A stretch of DNA of 64,000 bases, taken from NCBI GenBank assembly GCA_905250125.1, contig CAJNOL010000317.1:1-64000 (forward strand), given 5' to 3'. The notes below the pieces were generated by a model. That model did not search any database and had not been told where the DNA came from. It worked only from the letters and a program-made list of their open reading frames with translations. The translations under genes were made by a program, and so were the position numbers. This document shows, one piece after another, positions 48,684 through 62,220 of the stretch. The stretch comes from Rotaria sordida (lineage: Eukaryota; Rotifera; Eurotatoria; Philodinida; Philodinidae). Positions within the stretch are counted from its first letter, which is position 1. Each line of letters starts with the position of its first letter.

Positions 48684-51600
48684 TTACAAAGCAATGTAAT
48701 ATGCAATAAAAGCATATGTAAGGTAAAAAAAAACTACACAATAATATTACTATTGTGTTGTGCAATATCATTGCAAACAAACAAAAATCTCAAGTACACA
48801 CACATATGAATATTAAAGAAAAATAAATCGATGTAACGAGTTGAGTAATCATTATAATTCATAATAATGATGTATTCATATTTCGAGGTTTCTTTGATTA
48901 TTGTACAATAAACTATATACAAAAGATTCTTACGAAAGAGATTTCCTGAAAATAAAATCACAATTCAAAAGAATATAATATTAAATCAAATTCATTTTAA
49001 TTTATTTCAAACTTCACTCAAACCTTGCTTTTTTTTGTCAAGGTTATATTCTGTATATTTTTATCAATAATATTTTATACATATATTGAAATTCTACACT
49101 TTATTATTAGTACATTGTAATTTAATCCACGTTAAAACTTCTTTTATTAATTTTATTTTTCTTTGATCTAACTCTATAGGATATAATCATATGTTTAAAA
49201 TTAAATGCGAAATAATGACCTTGTAAAATGTCACGAGGTTTCTTGGATGTCAAAAATCAAGGGCAATCAAGCAGCATGATTTCTCAAATTTATCTATTGA
49301 AATGCATGTCTCCGTTTTTTTTTCTTTCTAAATGACAGGAAGCATCTCTACATAGAATTCTTTCGTAGCAAAAAGTAATTAATATAGAAAATACACGAGA
49401 GAAAAAAACTATTCCAACATCCTGAACTATTCCGGACCACTTCGACCTCATTATCAAATATTTGTGTCTCTCTTCAGCTATTCTCACGCATTCGGATGCA
49501 CTTTAGAATTGTAACCGGTAATGACAAATGACCGGTCTCATTCAATAATTGATTTCTTATGAATTGGCCTGGATATTATTGTTTAATGTTTTGCATATTT
49601 TTTTTTTTCTGTCAAAAAATTGATTTTTAACGTATTGTTCTTTCGCAAAATCATACAGATTTTATGGATTTTGTATCAAATTATTTTATCAAAATAAAAT
49701 TAAATGAAATTGAATAGTTATTTATGATTGTAATTTATCATGAATTTATTTGCATTTTTTTTTGATTATTTGTAATATATATTTCGAACGGATATAAGAG
49801 ATAACAAAGCTAATAAAATGTACGAAACAGACAAAAAATACAGTTAATTAACCATGACCATATCTGACAAATATCAAATTTGTATTTCAATGAATTTTTC
49901 TGTTCATTGATAGATGTTCAAAGAGAGAAAAAAAACACTATAGTAATGAAACAATATTCTTACGTGATTACTGTGTAATGATTAGGAAGTAATTATGACT
50001 AATCGAGAAGTTGTTATATGATCAAAAAAAATGAAGAATAACTCATGCTGGTCTACTGATTCGTTCGATCTATTTTGATTGTTTAGGCACGTACATCCTG
50101 AAATTAGACGTACTTCTAAGATTACTACTTTCTTCAATGCAACTGGATTATATAAGCTTTGAAATAAGCTACTGTATATTTCATAAAGTAGTAGTATCTA
50201 ATCCTGAAATATAATAAGTGCTATCAGATTGAACATCGTATCACAGATAATTGTAAACATATCAAGAGTTAATATAAATGAGAAACAGTTCAACCGGAGA
50301 TTCACGATTATTCAAATCTAATAATTGAGTTTCAACATCATATGAGTAATTAGTCTTAGATAAAATAAAATTAAGAATATTTTATGTAAGGAGATAATAA
50401 CTGAGAGAATGCAGTTGAAGTTAGACATATTATCGTCTACCAGAAATAAATTATACCCGATTCTTTTTGATATCGAAGTTGTACTCATCGCCTAACAAAA
50501 AAGAAACACTAATGTAAACAAAAATTAGCTGATATTTAACCATGTCAGATCTTCTCTTGTATTATGAGTGCGATCCAATATATTGACTATAATTTTTATT
50601 TAGTAATATATTTATTCGGAAAATTAAAATAGACGATTTCTTACTTTATCAAAATGTTTTTAAATAAGTAGAACTTTCTATCTAAAACTATCAATATATT
50701 TCGAATTGGACAGATAAAAACGTGTAATTAAGTACCTTCAGGAATTTTCTATAGTGCTGCTATCATAACAAATTCAAAAAAAAAAGAAATACAGCTTATT
50801 CTGAAAAAAAACAACTAGTGACTTCAGAATTATAAAATAATCCTTTTAATGAATACAGATAAAATAACTAATGGTTATTATTCTAATACAAACAATACTT
50901 CGGATAAAACAAAATTAGTACGATTTTTTCCTTATTTTAATATAATAAACAAATAACTAAAATCTTTAGTTTCCTTTGTTCACTGTTTGAAAACGTAACA
51001 TTCTATCGTAGTTTAACTGACTCAATTAAATACTAGACAATGTTTACTTTTGAATACATATCTCTAGCGCATTAATAGCCATTTTTTGCAAAAGATTTTT
51101 TTGTTTTAATCAACTACGAAGAATAAATTCTCATTTCGTCAAAATTATGCATTGTTTATGCTCTTCCAGAGGGCGAACATCTATTTTTTGGGAGTACATA
51201 CAAATAACACGTAGTACAATTAGCATAAACTGTAAAACGGCCAATACGATCTTCGGACTCTACACTGGATGAAACACCACACATATGTGCAGATAAATCA
51301 TTTAATTAAAATATATTATTTTTTATCAAAAGAAATTTATAAGTATCGTAAATACTTTTTTTTTCGAATTCCTATATTTAATACTAATGAAAAGGAAGTA
51401 TTTTAATTTAGTATTATATTCTCAAGACTATTTCATTCCATTCAATATTAAAATTTTTCGTATGTAATTGTTCAACAATAAAGTCACTTTTAAATAAAAC
51501 GGTGCAATTAATACTCTTGTGCTATGAAAAATATTTTCAATGATTCAACAGGTAATCATTTGTTTAACATTGATAATAAAATATAAAAGCTACTTGAATG

Positions 51601-52436
51601 AACCAATATATAGTGCATAGATGGTCATATTCAGTTAAATTACAGCTCAGTTGCGATATAATACAATGCTCCATCGGTATGTTCGCATAATGCATCACTT
51701 CAATGCCGAGAATTTGAAATGAATGGTTCTCAAAAAAAAAATATGTATGAAAACATATTTTGTTTTGCTAGTAAATGCTTTTTAATTAATAGAAACGGTG
51801 CAACTACGAGATGAGAAAATTCATATATTTGAGTTCACTCATTGCCACCATTGGGACATCAAAACAGCTTAAAATATATTAATTTCATCCACACTAATCA
51901 ATTATACAATAAAAAGGAGTCTATTTTGGTACAGTACTCGCTTTTCTACCCTCACTACTTAATTCACTACATGATTTCATCGTTGGATAATCGAACTTGA
52001 AAATACCTTTTCTTGATCAATTATGCAAATTAAAGTACTTCGAATAGGTTTAGGTCCACCTTCATACACATCTGTGAAATATATTCATTAATTCAACAAC
52101 ATTTATTAAACGAGCTATCAAAAACGCTTATTCAAAAAAACGACAAACTATATGAAACTAATCTTAAAGATATGCTAGCAGAAATATACAACCTACGACA
52201 GAATTAAAAAGAAAATCTGACCACCAAGGCTAACAGAAGAATTACCCAATGTGATACCCGTCATTCGAGTTCATATTCGTTTTACTGAATTTTCGATTCA
52301 GCTTTAGGTATTTACCGAAGAATCAAATGACGGAACTTTGATCTGAAATTTTGCCCATAAGTAAGTCTAATGACTCTAGAAATATCCTGAAAGTTTCTGC
52401 CGAAAAGAATGTTCCTTTGTCGAGATATTGAATATT
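48684..52436. other. Intergenic region ending at an assembly gap
   Basis: Very AT-rich sequence with no gene, RNA or long repeat recognised on either strand. The segment just left of the gap does not encode the missing remainder of the TIR domain in any frame inspected. Its adjacency to the ROCO gene therefore depends on correct scaffolding. Confidence 0.5.
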
Positions 52437-52446
52437 NNNNNNNNNN
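52437..52446. other. Assembly gap (10 N)
   Basis: Ten undetermined bases of conventional placeholder length, so the true distance is unknown. The gap falls inside the TIR-domain exon of the ROCO gene. Confidence 0.99.
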
Positions 52447-53546
52447 TTCCATGATCAATTTTTTCATATAATAATTCTCCGCCACCAATTTGTCCCATAT
52501 CCATCCAACAAGTAAAACCGACAAGTTCTAAAAAATTTCGTAATTCTTTAACTTCATCTTGTATATCCCATTGATAACTAATAAAAACTGATGGTAATGG
52601 ATATTGTGTTTCTCTTTCACGTAATATTATTTCAACTAAATCATCACGTCCAATATGTTTCATTGTTGCAAATAACATATCAACAGCTAATGATGAATTT
52701 CCACTACGAACAATCCAATCTGTAATTAATTGTAAACTTGGATTTCGACTTAAAGAAAATTGATCAATAACAGATTGTTGATAACCAAGTTTTTTTGCTA
52801 ATATAATCCATGTACGATTTTCACTTAATGTTTTATTTAAATTTATATTTATTTCTGATGTTGATAATAATTTAGCTGTTGAACGTATCCATCCAGGTAA
52901 ATTTGAATCTTCAAAAAAATGATTCATAGATTTTTGATCATATAATATATCAATTATTGGTACAACACGTGTTGTTGTAAGTTTTGGAAACCAACTACGA
53001 TATTGATTTGTTGGTACACGACGAAATGAACATTCAACAATCTTTATAAAAATTTATTATGAAGAAAGAAAAAACAACAATAAAAAAAAAGGAGATAAGA
53101 ATTATTCACTTACAGGATTTGAAAGACAATGATCAAGATTAAGAAAATGTAAACATAAATTATTTGAACAATAAGGAGTTTTATGTAAATCACATATTTT
53201 TCCGCAAGGACATACTACCTTGCATTGGAATGTAAGTCGACGCATCCATGTTGATTTAATTTCATTAAGTAATGATTCAAGAAATTTACGTACCTATTAC
53301 AATTATTCAAATGTTATTTTTAAAATAAAGCTGACAAGTATGAAACTTATCAATGTTTTTCTTTACAAAAAAAAATGATACCTTCAATTTATTTATTTAT
53401 TTATAAAAAAATTTTTAGTCAGAATATTACTATCTATGAATTCTTTTGAAGTATTTTACATATCTTTAGATCATAATTATTATATTAAAAAACTAACCTT
53501 TGCTACAATAGTAGGATCTGCTAATTGAGGATTAATTTCATCTTGA

Positions 53547-53582
<36 letters not shown>

Positions 53583-56500
53583 GTTGTTGTTGGTGTTGTG
53601 TTAGTAGTATTGTTGTTGTTTATATTTGGATTATTACGAATAATTTGTACTTTCATTCGAGCATATTTCATTGATAAAGCAGTTAAAATAAGTATATGTT
53701 GATCATCAAGAATAAATTTTCCTCGACGATAATAAAGTTTAGGTGATGGAACATTATTTGATTGTGTCCATTTTATTGTTCGAACAAGAATTTGATGAAA
53801 AAGACTTTCTAGAAAATATAGAAATTGATTTTTTTTTTCTTTTTAAATCTTCCTTTTTATTTTGTTTTTTTCATATTTACCAGGAAAATAATCATCAAAT
53901 AAATAATAAAATACAACAGATTGTTCATCTTTTTCTGTTAAAATTTTTTCATTATATATTCTTCGCATACAACCTGGAACATAATATTGTTTACATATTG
54001 TTGTTGTTGTCGTTGGTGATGATGATATACGTTCACAAAGAAGATCAAATTTTTTTAATAATGCTAAAAGACTTTGTTTTTGTTCAATAAATGGTTGACA
54101 AAGATTTTCAAATGTACGTTCATCAATAATACCATCATCATTTTCATTTTCAATATTATCATTATAAACAAGACGTTTAATAAATTGAATTAATTTTTGT
54201 GGACGTAAAATAAGTGTATTTTTTAAAAACATATCTTGTGTATTACCAAAATAAACAATAACACCAAGATCATGATAAAAATCTAATAAAGTTTTAAGTT
54301 CATCAGATGAGCAAATATTTTGTGTACGAGCTATTTCACAAATCTAGAAGATGAATCAATTTGATGAGCAAAAAAAAAGGAAAAAGAAAAAAATTTAATT
54401 TAATTTAATTTATACTTGATCGAGTGAAGCATAAAAACTATCTTGTTGTGTTTTTAATCGATTAAGACTATTTTCAAATTGAAGCCATCGTGTTGGAATT
54501 TCTTCATCCATGTAAGGTTCAGCTAGAGCAACTTCTTCAATTAATCGTTTTAATTGATCGATCTAAAAATATAAAATAAAAGTTTATAAGTATGTTTCTT
54601 TGATCTAAATACCTGTTCAAAATCTAATTTATCTGGATGTTGTGTATCAATAGTAAAATAAGGTTCAATAACATGTTTATAATAAGGTTTTGTTGAAATC
54701 ATTGCACGAATTTCTGCCATTTTATTTTCAATCTAGCAAAAAAAACAAATATATATTGAATTTATTAACAAAACTCTCAAAAAAAAAAACAACTAACAAT
54801 AATTTTTTTTGTTGGACTGGAAAATGAATTTCTATGAGTACCAACAAGAATAATCGGTGGTGATAAACGATGAATATCTAATTCTTCATCTTCCATTCGT
54901 CCTTGATTTATATTAGCTGAATAGCAATAAACAGAATGCATAATGAAACTTAAATGATCAAGGTTTGTTAATTCCTAAATTGAAAAAATAATGTTAAAAA
55001 TAATTACAAGAATTACGCAAAAAAAATAATAATAATAATAATAGGTGAAAGAGTTTTTTTATGACAAAAATAAAATATGAAAAAAAAATTATCATCTATT
55101 TTTAGATTTTTCTTTTCTTTTCCTGTAAATATTTAATAAGAAAACTAGCAGGCATTAATAAATGATATTATATTAAATAATTTTTTGCGTCTTCTCATAA
55201 TCACCTTATTCCAATCAGCTGGTTGATCTAGATCTTTGGTTAAATCAAATACAAGTAAATAAATTGCTCTTGCCGATAAAAAAACCTATTTCAAAAAACA
55301 AAAAATATATGTATGTATGAAAATTTAATATTAAATTATTAATATTCTATTCATTAATAAACACCTGGTGTGTTATGCCAGACGACGAAGCTGATCCAGG
55401 CATATCCCAAACATCAAGACGTAAATGTTGATATTCTTCGATTTGTTCTTGTTTAAGATTTTCATTATTGTTATCATAATTATTATTCAATAAACTAGCA
55501 AGTACAGCATGTGGATCTGAAGATTTCATTTGTGATAATTTTTTTTCTACTAATGGTCGAATTGATAAAGGAATCATTGGACTAGGGTAAACAAGTTTAA
55601 GATCATCAAGTAAAGTTTCTCTCCAGTTCTATATAAAGAGAAAAAACAAACCAAAATCTCTTTAAATATATCCATCGTTTTTTTTCTCACTACTTTCAGT
55701 TTTTGAAGAGAATACAACCGCTGAGACGGAAACTTTTACTCCGAATACAGCATATTAAATAAGGAGACACGTATTTGAAGAAAAAAAAAAGTTTCAAAGA
55801 GACTTTTATAGGAGAGCCTAGATAGCCGGAGTTTCGTCTGGGGATACATTAATAAAAGTACATGATACTTTCACAAATTGAAGAAAGCTCACGGAATATG
55901 TTGGCTTTTGCCATTGATGAAATTCTGGAGACCGTGACTTTCCACAGGGCTGCATCTGAATATATTATGATCTCATCATCTGACTTTGTCCGATTGGATT
56001 GAAATTTTTACTATAGATACTTGGAACGTATCCTTCAAAGATAGAATTAGCTACTTTAGTTCAATCGGTTATTTCCTCAGACATATATCTGCTTATTTTA
56101 GGTGTTTTATCTGTAGTAAAAATTTCGATCTGATAGGTTGCATCCTTGTCAAAAAAAAATGGGAGGGAATCATTAAGAAGAATAAATAAAAGTTTAAAAA
56201 CAAAGAAACAAACTTTATCCTTTTTTTCATGAACTGTATGTAATTCATAACGTCGTTTTAATAGATTAAGAATAATATTATGTACTAAATGAGATACATA
56301 TTCTTGTTGTTGAAGTGTTGATTTTAATGTTTCATGTTCATCTAATAATAAAAAGAAAATAAATTAAATTATTGATTAAAAATTTATTTTCTTACTACGA
56401 TCTTGAATAATTGTTGATAATGAATGATGATTAAGATGATTTGGTTTTGATGAAGACCAAATATGTTTTTGATCAATATTTATCGAACATGATGATGATA

Positions 56501-57340
56501 GATCTGTTGATAAATTGTCACTAGAATATTGAAAAAAAACAAAAATTTATCTTTTATAATATAATATAAATAAATTTTTATTTACATATTATTATTATCA
56601 TTATTTGTTATAAGAATTTGTTTAAGTTGACTTTTTCCACTTGATTTAGGTCCAACAAGTAAAAGTAAAGTACGACGTATAGATGTTGTACCTGTATCAC
56701 AAGCTGTTTGAAAATGTCGAACAGCATCAGATCCTCGAGCTTTTATTTCATATGGAATAATATCATCTATTTAAAGAGCAACAAAAAAAAACAAACAAAC
56801 ACATACTTAAAAATTATTCTTTTTCAATAAGAACGATTTTTGTTTCCTACCATCTCGAATAAACTGAATCTTAATTGTATTACCAAATAGATCAAAAACA
56901 AGACGAAGAGGAAGAAATCCACTAGTATTTTCATCAATTTGACTATTATCAATTAAAGTTCCACGTAAAACATGATTTATTGCATAATTTAAACAATGAT
57001 TTTGTGTTAACCATACAGTTAAACGAATACCATTATATAAATGAATATATTTTTCTAATGATACCATTGTATAAAATTGATTTAAACTTGATTCCATTGT
57101 TGATAATGGTAAATCATTTGTTGGAATTTGATGACCAGCATATAAACCTAAACGTAATGATCCTTGCCATACAGAAGATGGTTGTTGATGTAATTCGAAT
57201 GTGATTTTTTCAAATACATTTATTGGACGATTACTAAAAACAATACCATTGGCAAAACCGGTTGTACGTTGAGCACTAAGACCATCAGCTGATATATTTA
57301 TTGCTGCACCATGATTTGTTCTGTCAAATAATAACATCAT
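52447..57340 (-). CDS. NHR-Roc-COR-Death-TIR multidomain protein, 3' end lost in gap
   Basis: About thirteen exons encode at least 1,050 residues from an ATG at 57340 (in-frame upstream stop). Exon 1 (56851-57340) is a neuralized homology repeat with NISADGLSAQRTTGF and NGIVFSNRPI. Next is a Roc GTPase-like domain with Walker A GPKSSGKS (about 56640), Walker B-like DVWDMPG (about 55400) and VGTHRN in the guanine-specificity position (about 54850). A COR region follows (about 54343 to 53110), with a poly-Asn insert coded by 53550-53582 and a Cys/His cluster near 53130-53235. A Death domain comes next (LPGWIRSTAKLL to VEII, about 52620-52900), then a TIR domain starting VFISYQWD and reaching WMDMGQIGGGELL before the gap. 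ROCO proteins are large GTPase scaffolds; Death and TIR point to innate-immune or cell-death signalling. The intron at about 55630-56210 is long. Confidence 0.88.
53550..53582 (-). repeat. In-frame (AAT)n coding poly-asparagine
   Basis: Trinucleotide repeat inside the COR-region exon, giving a run of about ten Asn bounded by Asn/Thr-rich sequence. It is probably length-polymorphic and lies in a linker or loop. Confidence 0.9.
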
Positions 57341-60300
57341 AGGTTTCTTCTTTATAGTTGCTGTTGTTGTTTATGCAAAATGATTATACAATTAGTTTTG
57401 CTGCTCGTCTACTACTCATCTTCAACTTAAGCTTTTCTTTTCTCTACTTTTTTTTTTTATATATGTCTCTTAAAAGAAAGCGTAGCGAGAAAGTTGACGG
57501 CAAAAAAAAAAGAAAACTGGTAGTCCGGTTAAAATAGATGATAAGATTCTACTGACGTATGAGATGTGCGCTATATATCGTAAGGTAAAAAATAGAAAAA
57601 AAAATGAACCACTATTATTTTGCCGCTTTCTATTAGTTCACAAACGCAATAAGACAAGAAAAAAAAAAGGAAAAGCAAAAAAATCTTGTGACAGAAATAT
57701 AAAAGTTCAATGTCATTTTATTAAGCGTAGTAGGAAGAACAGAAAAAGAGCTGCTGAAAAAATACTTTTTCATGGCATCAAAGTTTTTATGAAAGTAAAT
57801 AAAAAAGAAGAATATATAATAAGCTATATTTCTCAATAATAACTATCTTATAGACTTTTTTTTTTCTATTATAATCATATTACTTTTGTTATTTATGCAA
57901 AAATGATAATATGCATGCACTCACTAATGAATTTTAGATGATGTCTTTTCGTATTGAAATCTACTACAAAAAAATCTTCTTTTTTTTTTTGTTTTTTGAG
58001 AAAAATATTTCTACAAGACATCAACATTTTCTTTATATCTATTGTGAATATTTAATATAGATTATAAAATAAGAAAATAAAATGATGTCAATGATTTGAT
58101 TATGTCTATATTCAATTATTATTGCTTCGATGAATCTTCTGATAAAAACAAAAATTCATATAGAATATTCAAAATGATAAATTTATAAATATTTTTATTT
58201 TTTTTCTAAAAATAAAATATCATATAAATTGAATTTACAATAAGTGCACGTTGACATGAATATACTGATTGATAATATTAAGGTTTGGTACAAAAAATAA
58301 AACAAAGTAACTCATTTATTTCTTTTTCTTTACTGAAAAAAAAAATAATGATAAATATAATTAAATGATTTTCTTGATGAAAGATACAAAAATGTTTTTT
58401 TTTTTTTTCTTAAAAGAATCTTCGAACATTAGAGATTCTTTATTATAATCATGAACCAATCGAGAAAAAAGCATTCTCAGATATAGAGTTTCAAGGTCTG
58501 TTTTTATTTCTGTTTTCTATTAATTCAATAGTTTATAAGTACTATTTAAGATAATTCTTCTATGTGAGCAGATGTCATTCTTTTATTTTCTAAAGAAAAA
58601 AAAAAACACCAAGCAGAAAAAATCATAATAAATTGTTTACTCTGTACTGGTTACTCTATGATTACCTAAAGTAGAGTCTTGTTTCTAATACATTTCTTTA
58701 TTATGCAATTGTTAAAATTTCAAAAGAAAAAAGTAAGAATGATCTAATTATTGGCGTTAAAAGCAAATAGAGTGAATAGAAAATAATTACAAGTCTTAAA
58801 CAATAAGGGAACAAAATCGAGGATTGTGACATAATTAATATATAAGGTTGTTAACGTTGTTGTTTGAGAAAGAGTCTGTCAGAAAATTGATACTTCAAAA
58901 AAAAAAAGAAATAAGAAGATTAGTTTTCTTTCTCATTATATTCATTAAACATTAAGAAAATCTGACAATTTATCCGAGATATAATAATTATTTGCTTTGG
59001 CAAATGACATTCTAGAAATTTCAACCTTCAAAACCAAGATATTTAAGAGCATTTGATTCTCTCTCTCTCTCTCTAATATAATGATGTATCATATCATATT
59101 CAACCACAAATCATTCTTTTGAGATAAATTTCACTCTAAGAGAAAAACATAGTTTATTCATAAGAACTATATAAATTGTTATTCGTTGAAATAACTTTTT
59201 TCTTACATAGAGAATTTGAACAGTTTCTTTTGATGTCACAATTACATATTCTAATAAAAAGTTTTACATCCATTCATAATTTCTTTTCTGTCAATGTACT
59301 GACTTCTTGCTTTAATTAACATTTGTGTAAGACATCCTTTTTCTTGTAGTTCATTCAGTGTTATAGATCTCGATAGGATTCTTACACTCAAGAAACTTTT
59401 TTATGATAATTTGAAAGGACAACTTGTTTAAGAGCAAAAAAAAGAACTATGAGGACATTTCATTCTAAAAGTATATCCGTAATAATTTAAAACTTTTTTT
59501 TTTCTACTTTGAACAACGCATAAAACAGCATAAACCATCTAGAATATTATATATAAAGAAAAATACTATCTATAAAAACAACAATATGACGTCATGAAAA
59601 TTCATTATTGATTTATTGAAGACCATCTTCTAAATCAAAAAGTAATCAAAAAAGATTAACACAGAACAACTACTTACAAATATAGTTGCCACATATATGT
59701 CTTATATTGATAATTTTTACACAGCTTCATACTTATTCATATGAAACTAATAGACTAATAATTGTTACATTTATTCGAGCTTCTCATAATGCACGAGAAT
59801 GATACTTTCAAAAAGTCTCTTTTTTTTTAAATCAGAAATATAAGTATGTATTTCATTTTGAGCACTTTTTCATATAACAAATTCAGTCAACGTTATGAAA
59901 TAATCAATTCAATTGAGTTGATGACAAAAAAAAAATACAAAATAAAAATTTTAATTTATTTCGATCAATTTGATACAGAATAATCAATTATATATTTATT
60001 CGATTGTTCTCTTTCCGATTACGAACAATTCACAAATGTTTTCGATAATTTTAGTTATCTCATGTTTTTTCAGTCGATTTTTCTTCCAACATTTATAAAT
60101 AAAATAAGACAAATTTTTAAAATAATGAACACGAAAAAAAAAACAAACTAACGAGATATCTAAAATTTTCATCGAACGACAAATTATTCAATAAAATCTA
60201 AAGTCAAAAACAATTTAATTACGATAGATGATATATGAAATAGATATATCTGCTCATAGACAATTATTTAAATACATTGGATTCTTTTACATTCTAGTGA

Positions 60301-60593
60301 GCTGGATATAATTATGATCAGATCATGTGTCAACAGGACTTTCGAGTTTAAGAAAATAACAGATTATGCATCTCATTATTATTTATGTGTTCTCAAACAT
60401 AATTCCAATACAAATTACGGCGATTTTTCTATTAAAGATATTTGAATTCTTCTTGAAACTGCTCTTACATAGAATATTTTCATTGAAAATAAATTCGAAA
60501 AATGGTGTCAATATCAGATTTATAATCATTCCGATCAGTCTTCAACGATTAGAAAATATTTTATAATTATGCTATTTTTCTCTGATAAAGCTC

Positions 60594-61151
60594 AAAGGAC
60601 TCCGTGCATTAAGGTGCCAAATCCGCTATCTGCCAAAGATACCAATTTTATGTTATAATTTTGTAGTTTGGACTCAATGACACATTTAAAAATATCATTT
60701 TTTTCAAATCTACTTCTACTTACATAGATAAGCAAAAATCTTTATTACTACATGGCAACGGCCAATTGGGACCCTGCACCGCAATTTTCTCTGTCATAGA
60801 GAAAGGTTTAAAAATTCTAGTTTCATATTTAGAAACAGTATTATAGATCTTCTAATTCTGCATAAACACTATTTTTTCAAATTTAGTAAGGATCGAATAA
60901 TAATTGAAATTCGATCATCAAGGACATATCGTGTATCTATACATGAGAACTTGACGTGACATGATCTCATCAATAAAAAATTATACATCGCCAAAACTTT
61001 CTCAAAAATTTGCTTATCTATGAAAGCAAAAGTAGATTTGAAAAAAATGATATTTCTAAATGTGTCATTGGATCCAAGCTATAAAATTATGACATAAAGT
61101 TGGCACCGTTCGTGGATGGCAAATTTGACACCTTAATGCGTGAGATCCTTT
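60594..61151. mobile_element. Fold-back element 3, MITE-like, long terminal inverted repeats
   Basis: About 558 bp with termini AAAGGA and TCCTTT. The left arm (60594-60738) and right arm (61008-61151) are imperfect reverse complements, by eye more than 80 percent identical. Shared blocks include GCATTAAGGTG near the ends, AATGACACATTTA, and ATCATTTTTTTCAAATCTACTT, which is nearly exact. The interior of about 270 bp has no open frame. A clear target-site duplication is not visible. This is the youngest-looking of the fold-backs. Confidence 0.88.
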
Positions 61152-61199
61152 AGGTTTGGATCATCGTTCGCAGAGAAACTTTAGGTTTGTATGAAAACG

Positions 61200-62220
61200 T
61201 TGACGAAGGACGGTCAGGAATTGTTCAACTGCTTTTTAGCCACAACCTAGCGGATTATAGGTAATTGATCATGCTGATTGCGAATATCGACATAGTTTTT
61301 GTTACTAGTTCTTTAAAGATTTGGTTTTCTTGGAAATCAGTTTTCTCTAGTGAAAAACTTTTTCCATGAATTTTTTTTTTCACAATTTGCACTATTATAG
61401 AGAAAACTAGAGAAGTAAAAAGCTTGGAGTCCTTGAACTTTTATACATTTTTCATTCTACTATATATCACTATGTCCGATAAACATTGCTGTTGCACTAC
61501 ACTATATTTTGTCATTATATTCTTCAGATATCTATAATACATTTCGCAGCTCATCGGAGAACTTGCGAATTCTGATCTTTTGAGTCTTTAGGTTAAAAAG
61601 GGTGTGGTTGAAGACAAGATCTCTATTTCACACATACCACACGCTCACGTTTATTTTGAGTGACAGGTAAAATGCAATCTAACTTTAGGTTAGTATTGAT
61701 TAAATCTGACAGGCAATCGATTAATATTGACAGGATTCAAGGTCAATAAATAAACTTATTTAATTAGAAGAATGAAAAACATGTTATAATTATATGACTT
61801 AACATATATCAAAAGTTGAATGGAAAATCTTAACATGAATTGAGTTACATATTGAAATAAAGAAAAAAAAAGCAAACTTATTAATAAAAAAATATAAAAT
61901 CTCAATGTTGAAAGAAAAGCATGAGAGACAAGAAGAATTAAGATTTTCTACTCCTCTAACCCTCTCTGCAATGCTTCAAATTTAAAAAAAAAATAATTTT
62001 TTTATACTCAACTTAAACTGTTTCACAAAATAGATACACCAAAACAAAATTTTGACAAAAAAAAGTTTTTTACTATAGAAAACTGATTTTCCATAAAACC
62101 AGATCTTTGAAGGCCTAGTTACAAAAACCATGTTAATATTCGAAATCAGCATCGTCAATTATCTATAAGTGGACAGATTTCGGATAAAAAGCGGTTGAAC
62201 AGTTGGTAACCTTTCCTCAT
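61200..62220. mobile_element. Fold-back element 4, MITE-like
   Basis: About 1.0 kb. The left arm (61200-61365) pairs with the right arm (62055-62220). Matching blocks include TTGTTCAACTGCTTTTTA, ATGCTGATT, AGTTTTTGTTACTAG and AATCAGTTTTCT in the left arm. The interior of about 690 bp contains no recognised gene. It begins about 50 bp after fold-back element 3, and the arm sequences are unrelated to those of element 3. Confidence 0.83.

Noticed and set aside
52312..52436. Open frame reading through the N gap from the TIR domain
   Set aside because: Residues beyond the gap do not resemble a TIR domain, and gap length is a placeholder, so frame continuity has no meaning.
57564..57839. Lysine-rich open frame upstream of the ROCO gene
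   Set aside because: The Lys/Arg/Asn bias comes from A-rich DNA; no conserved motif and likely promoter or 5' UTR sequence.
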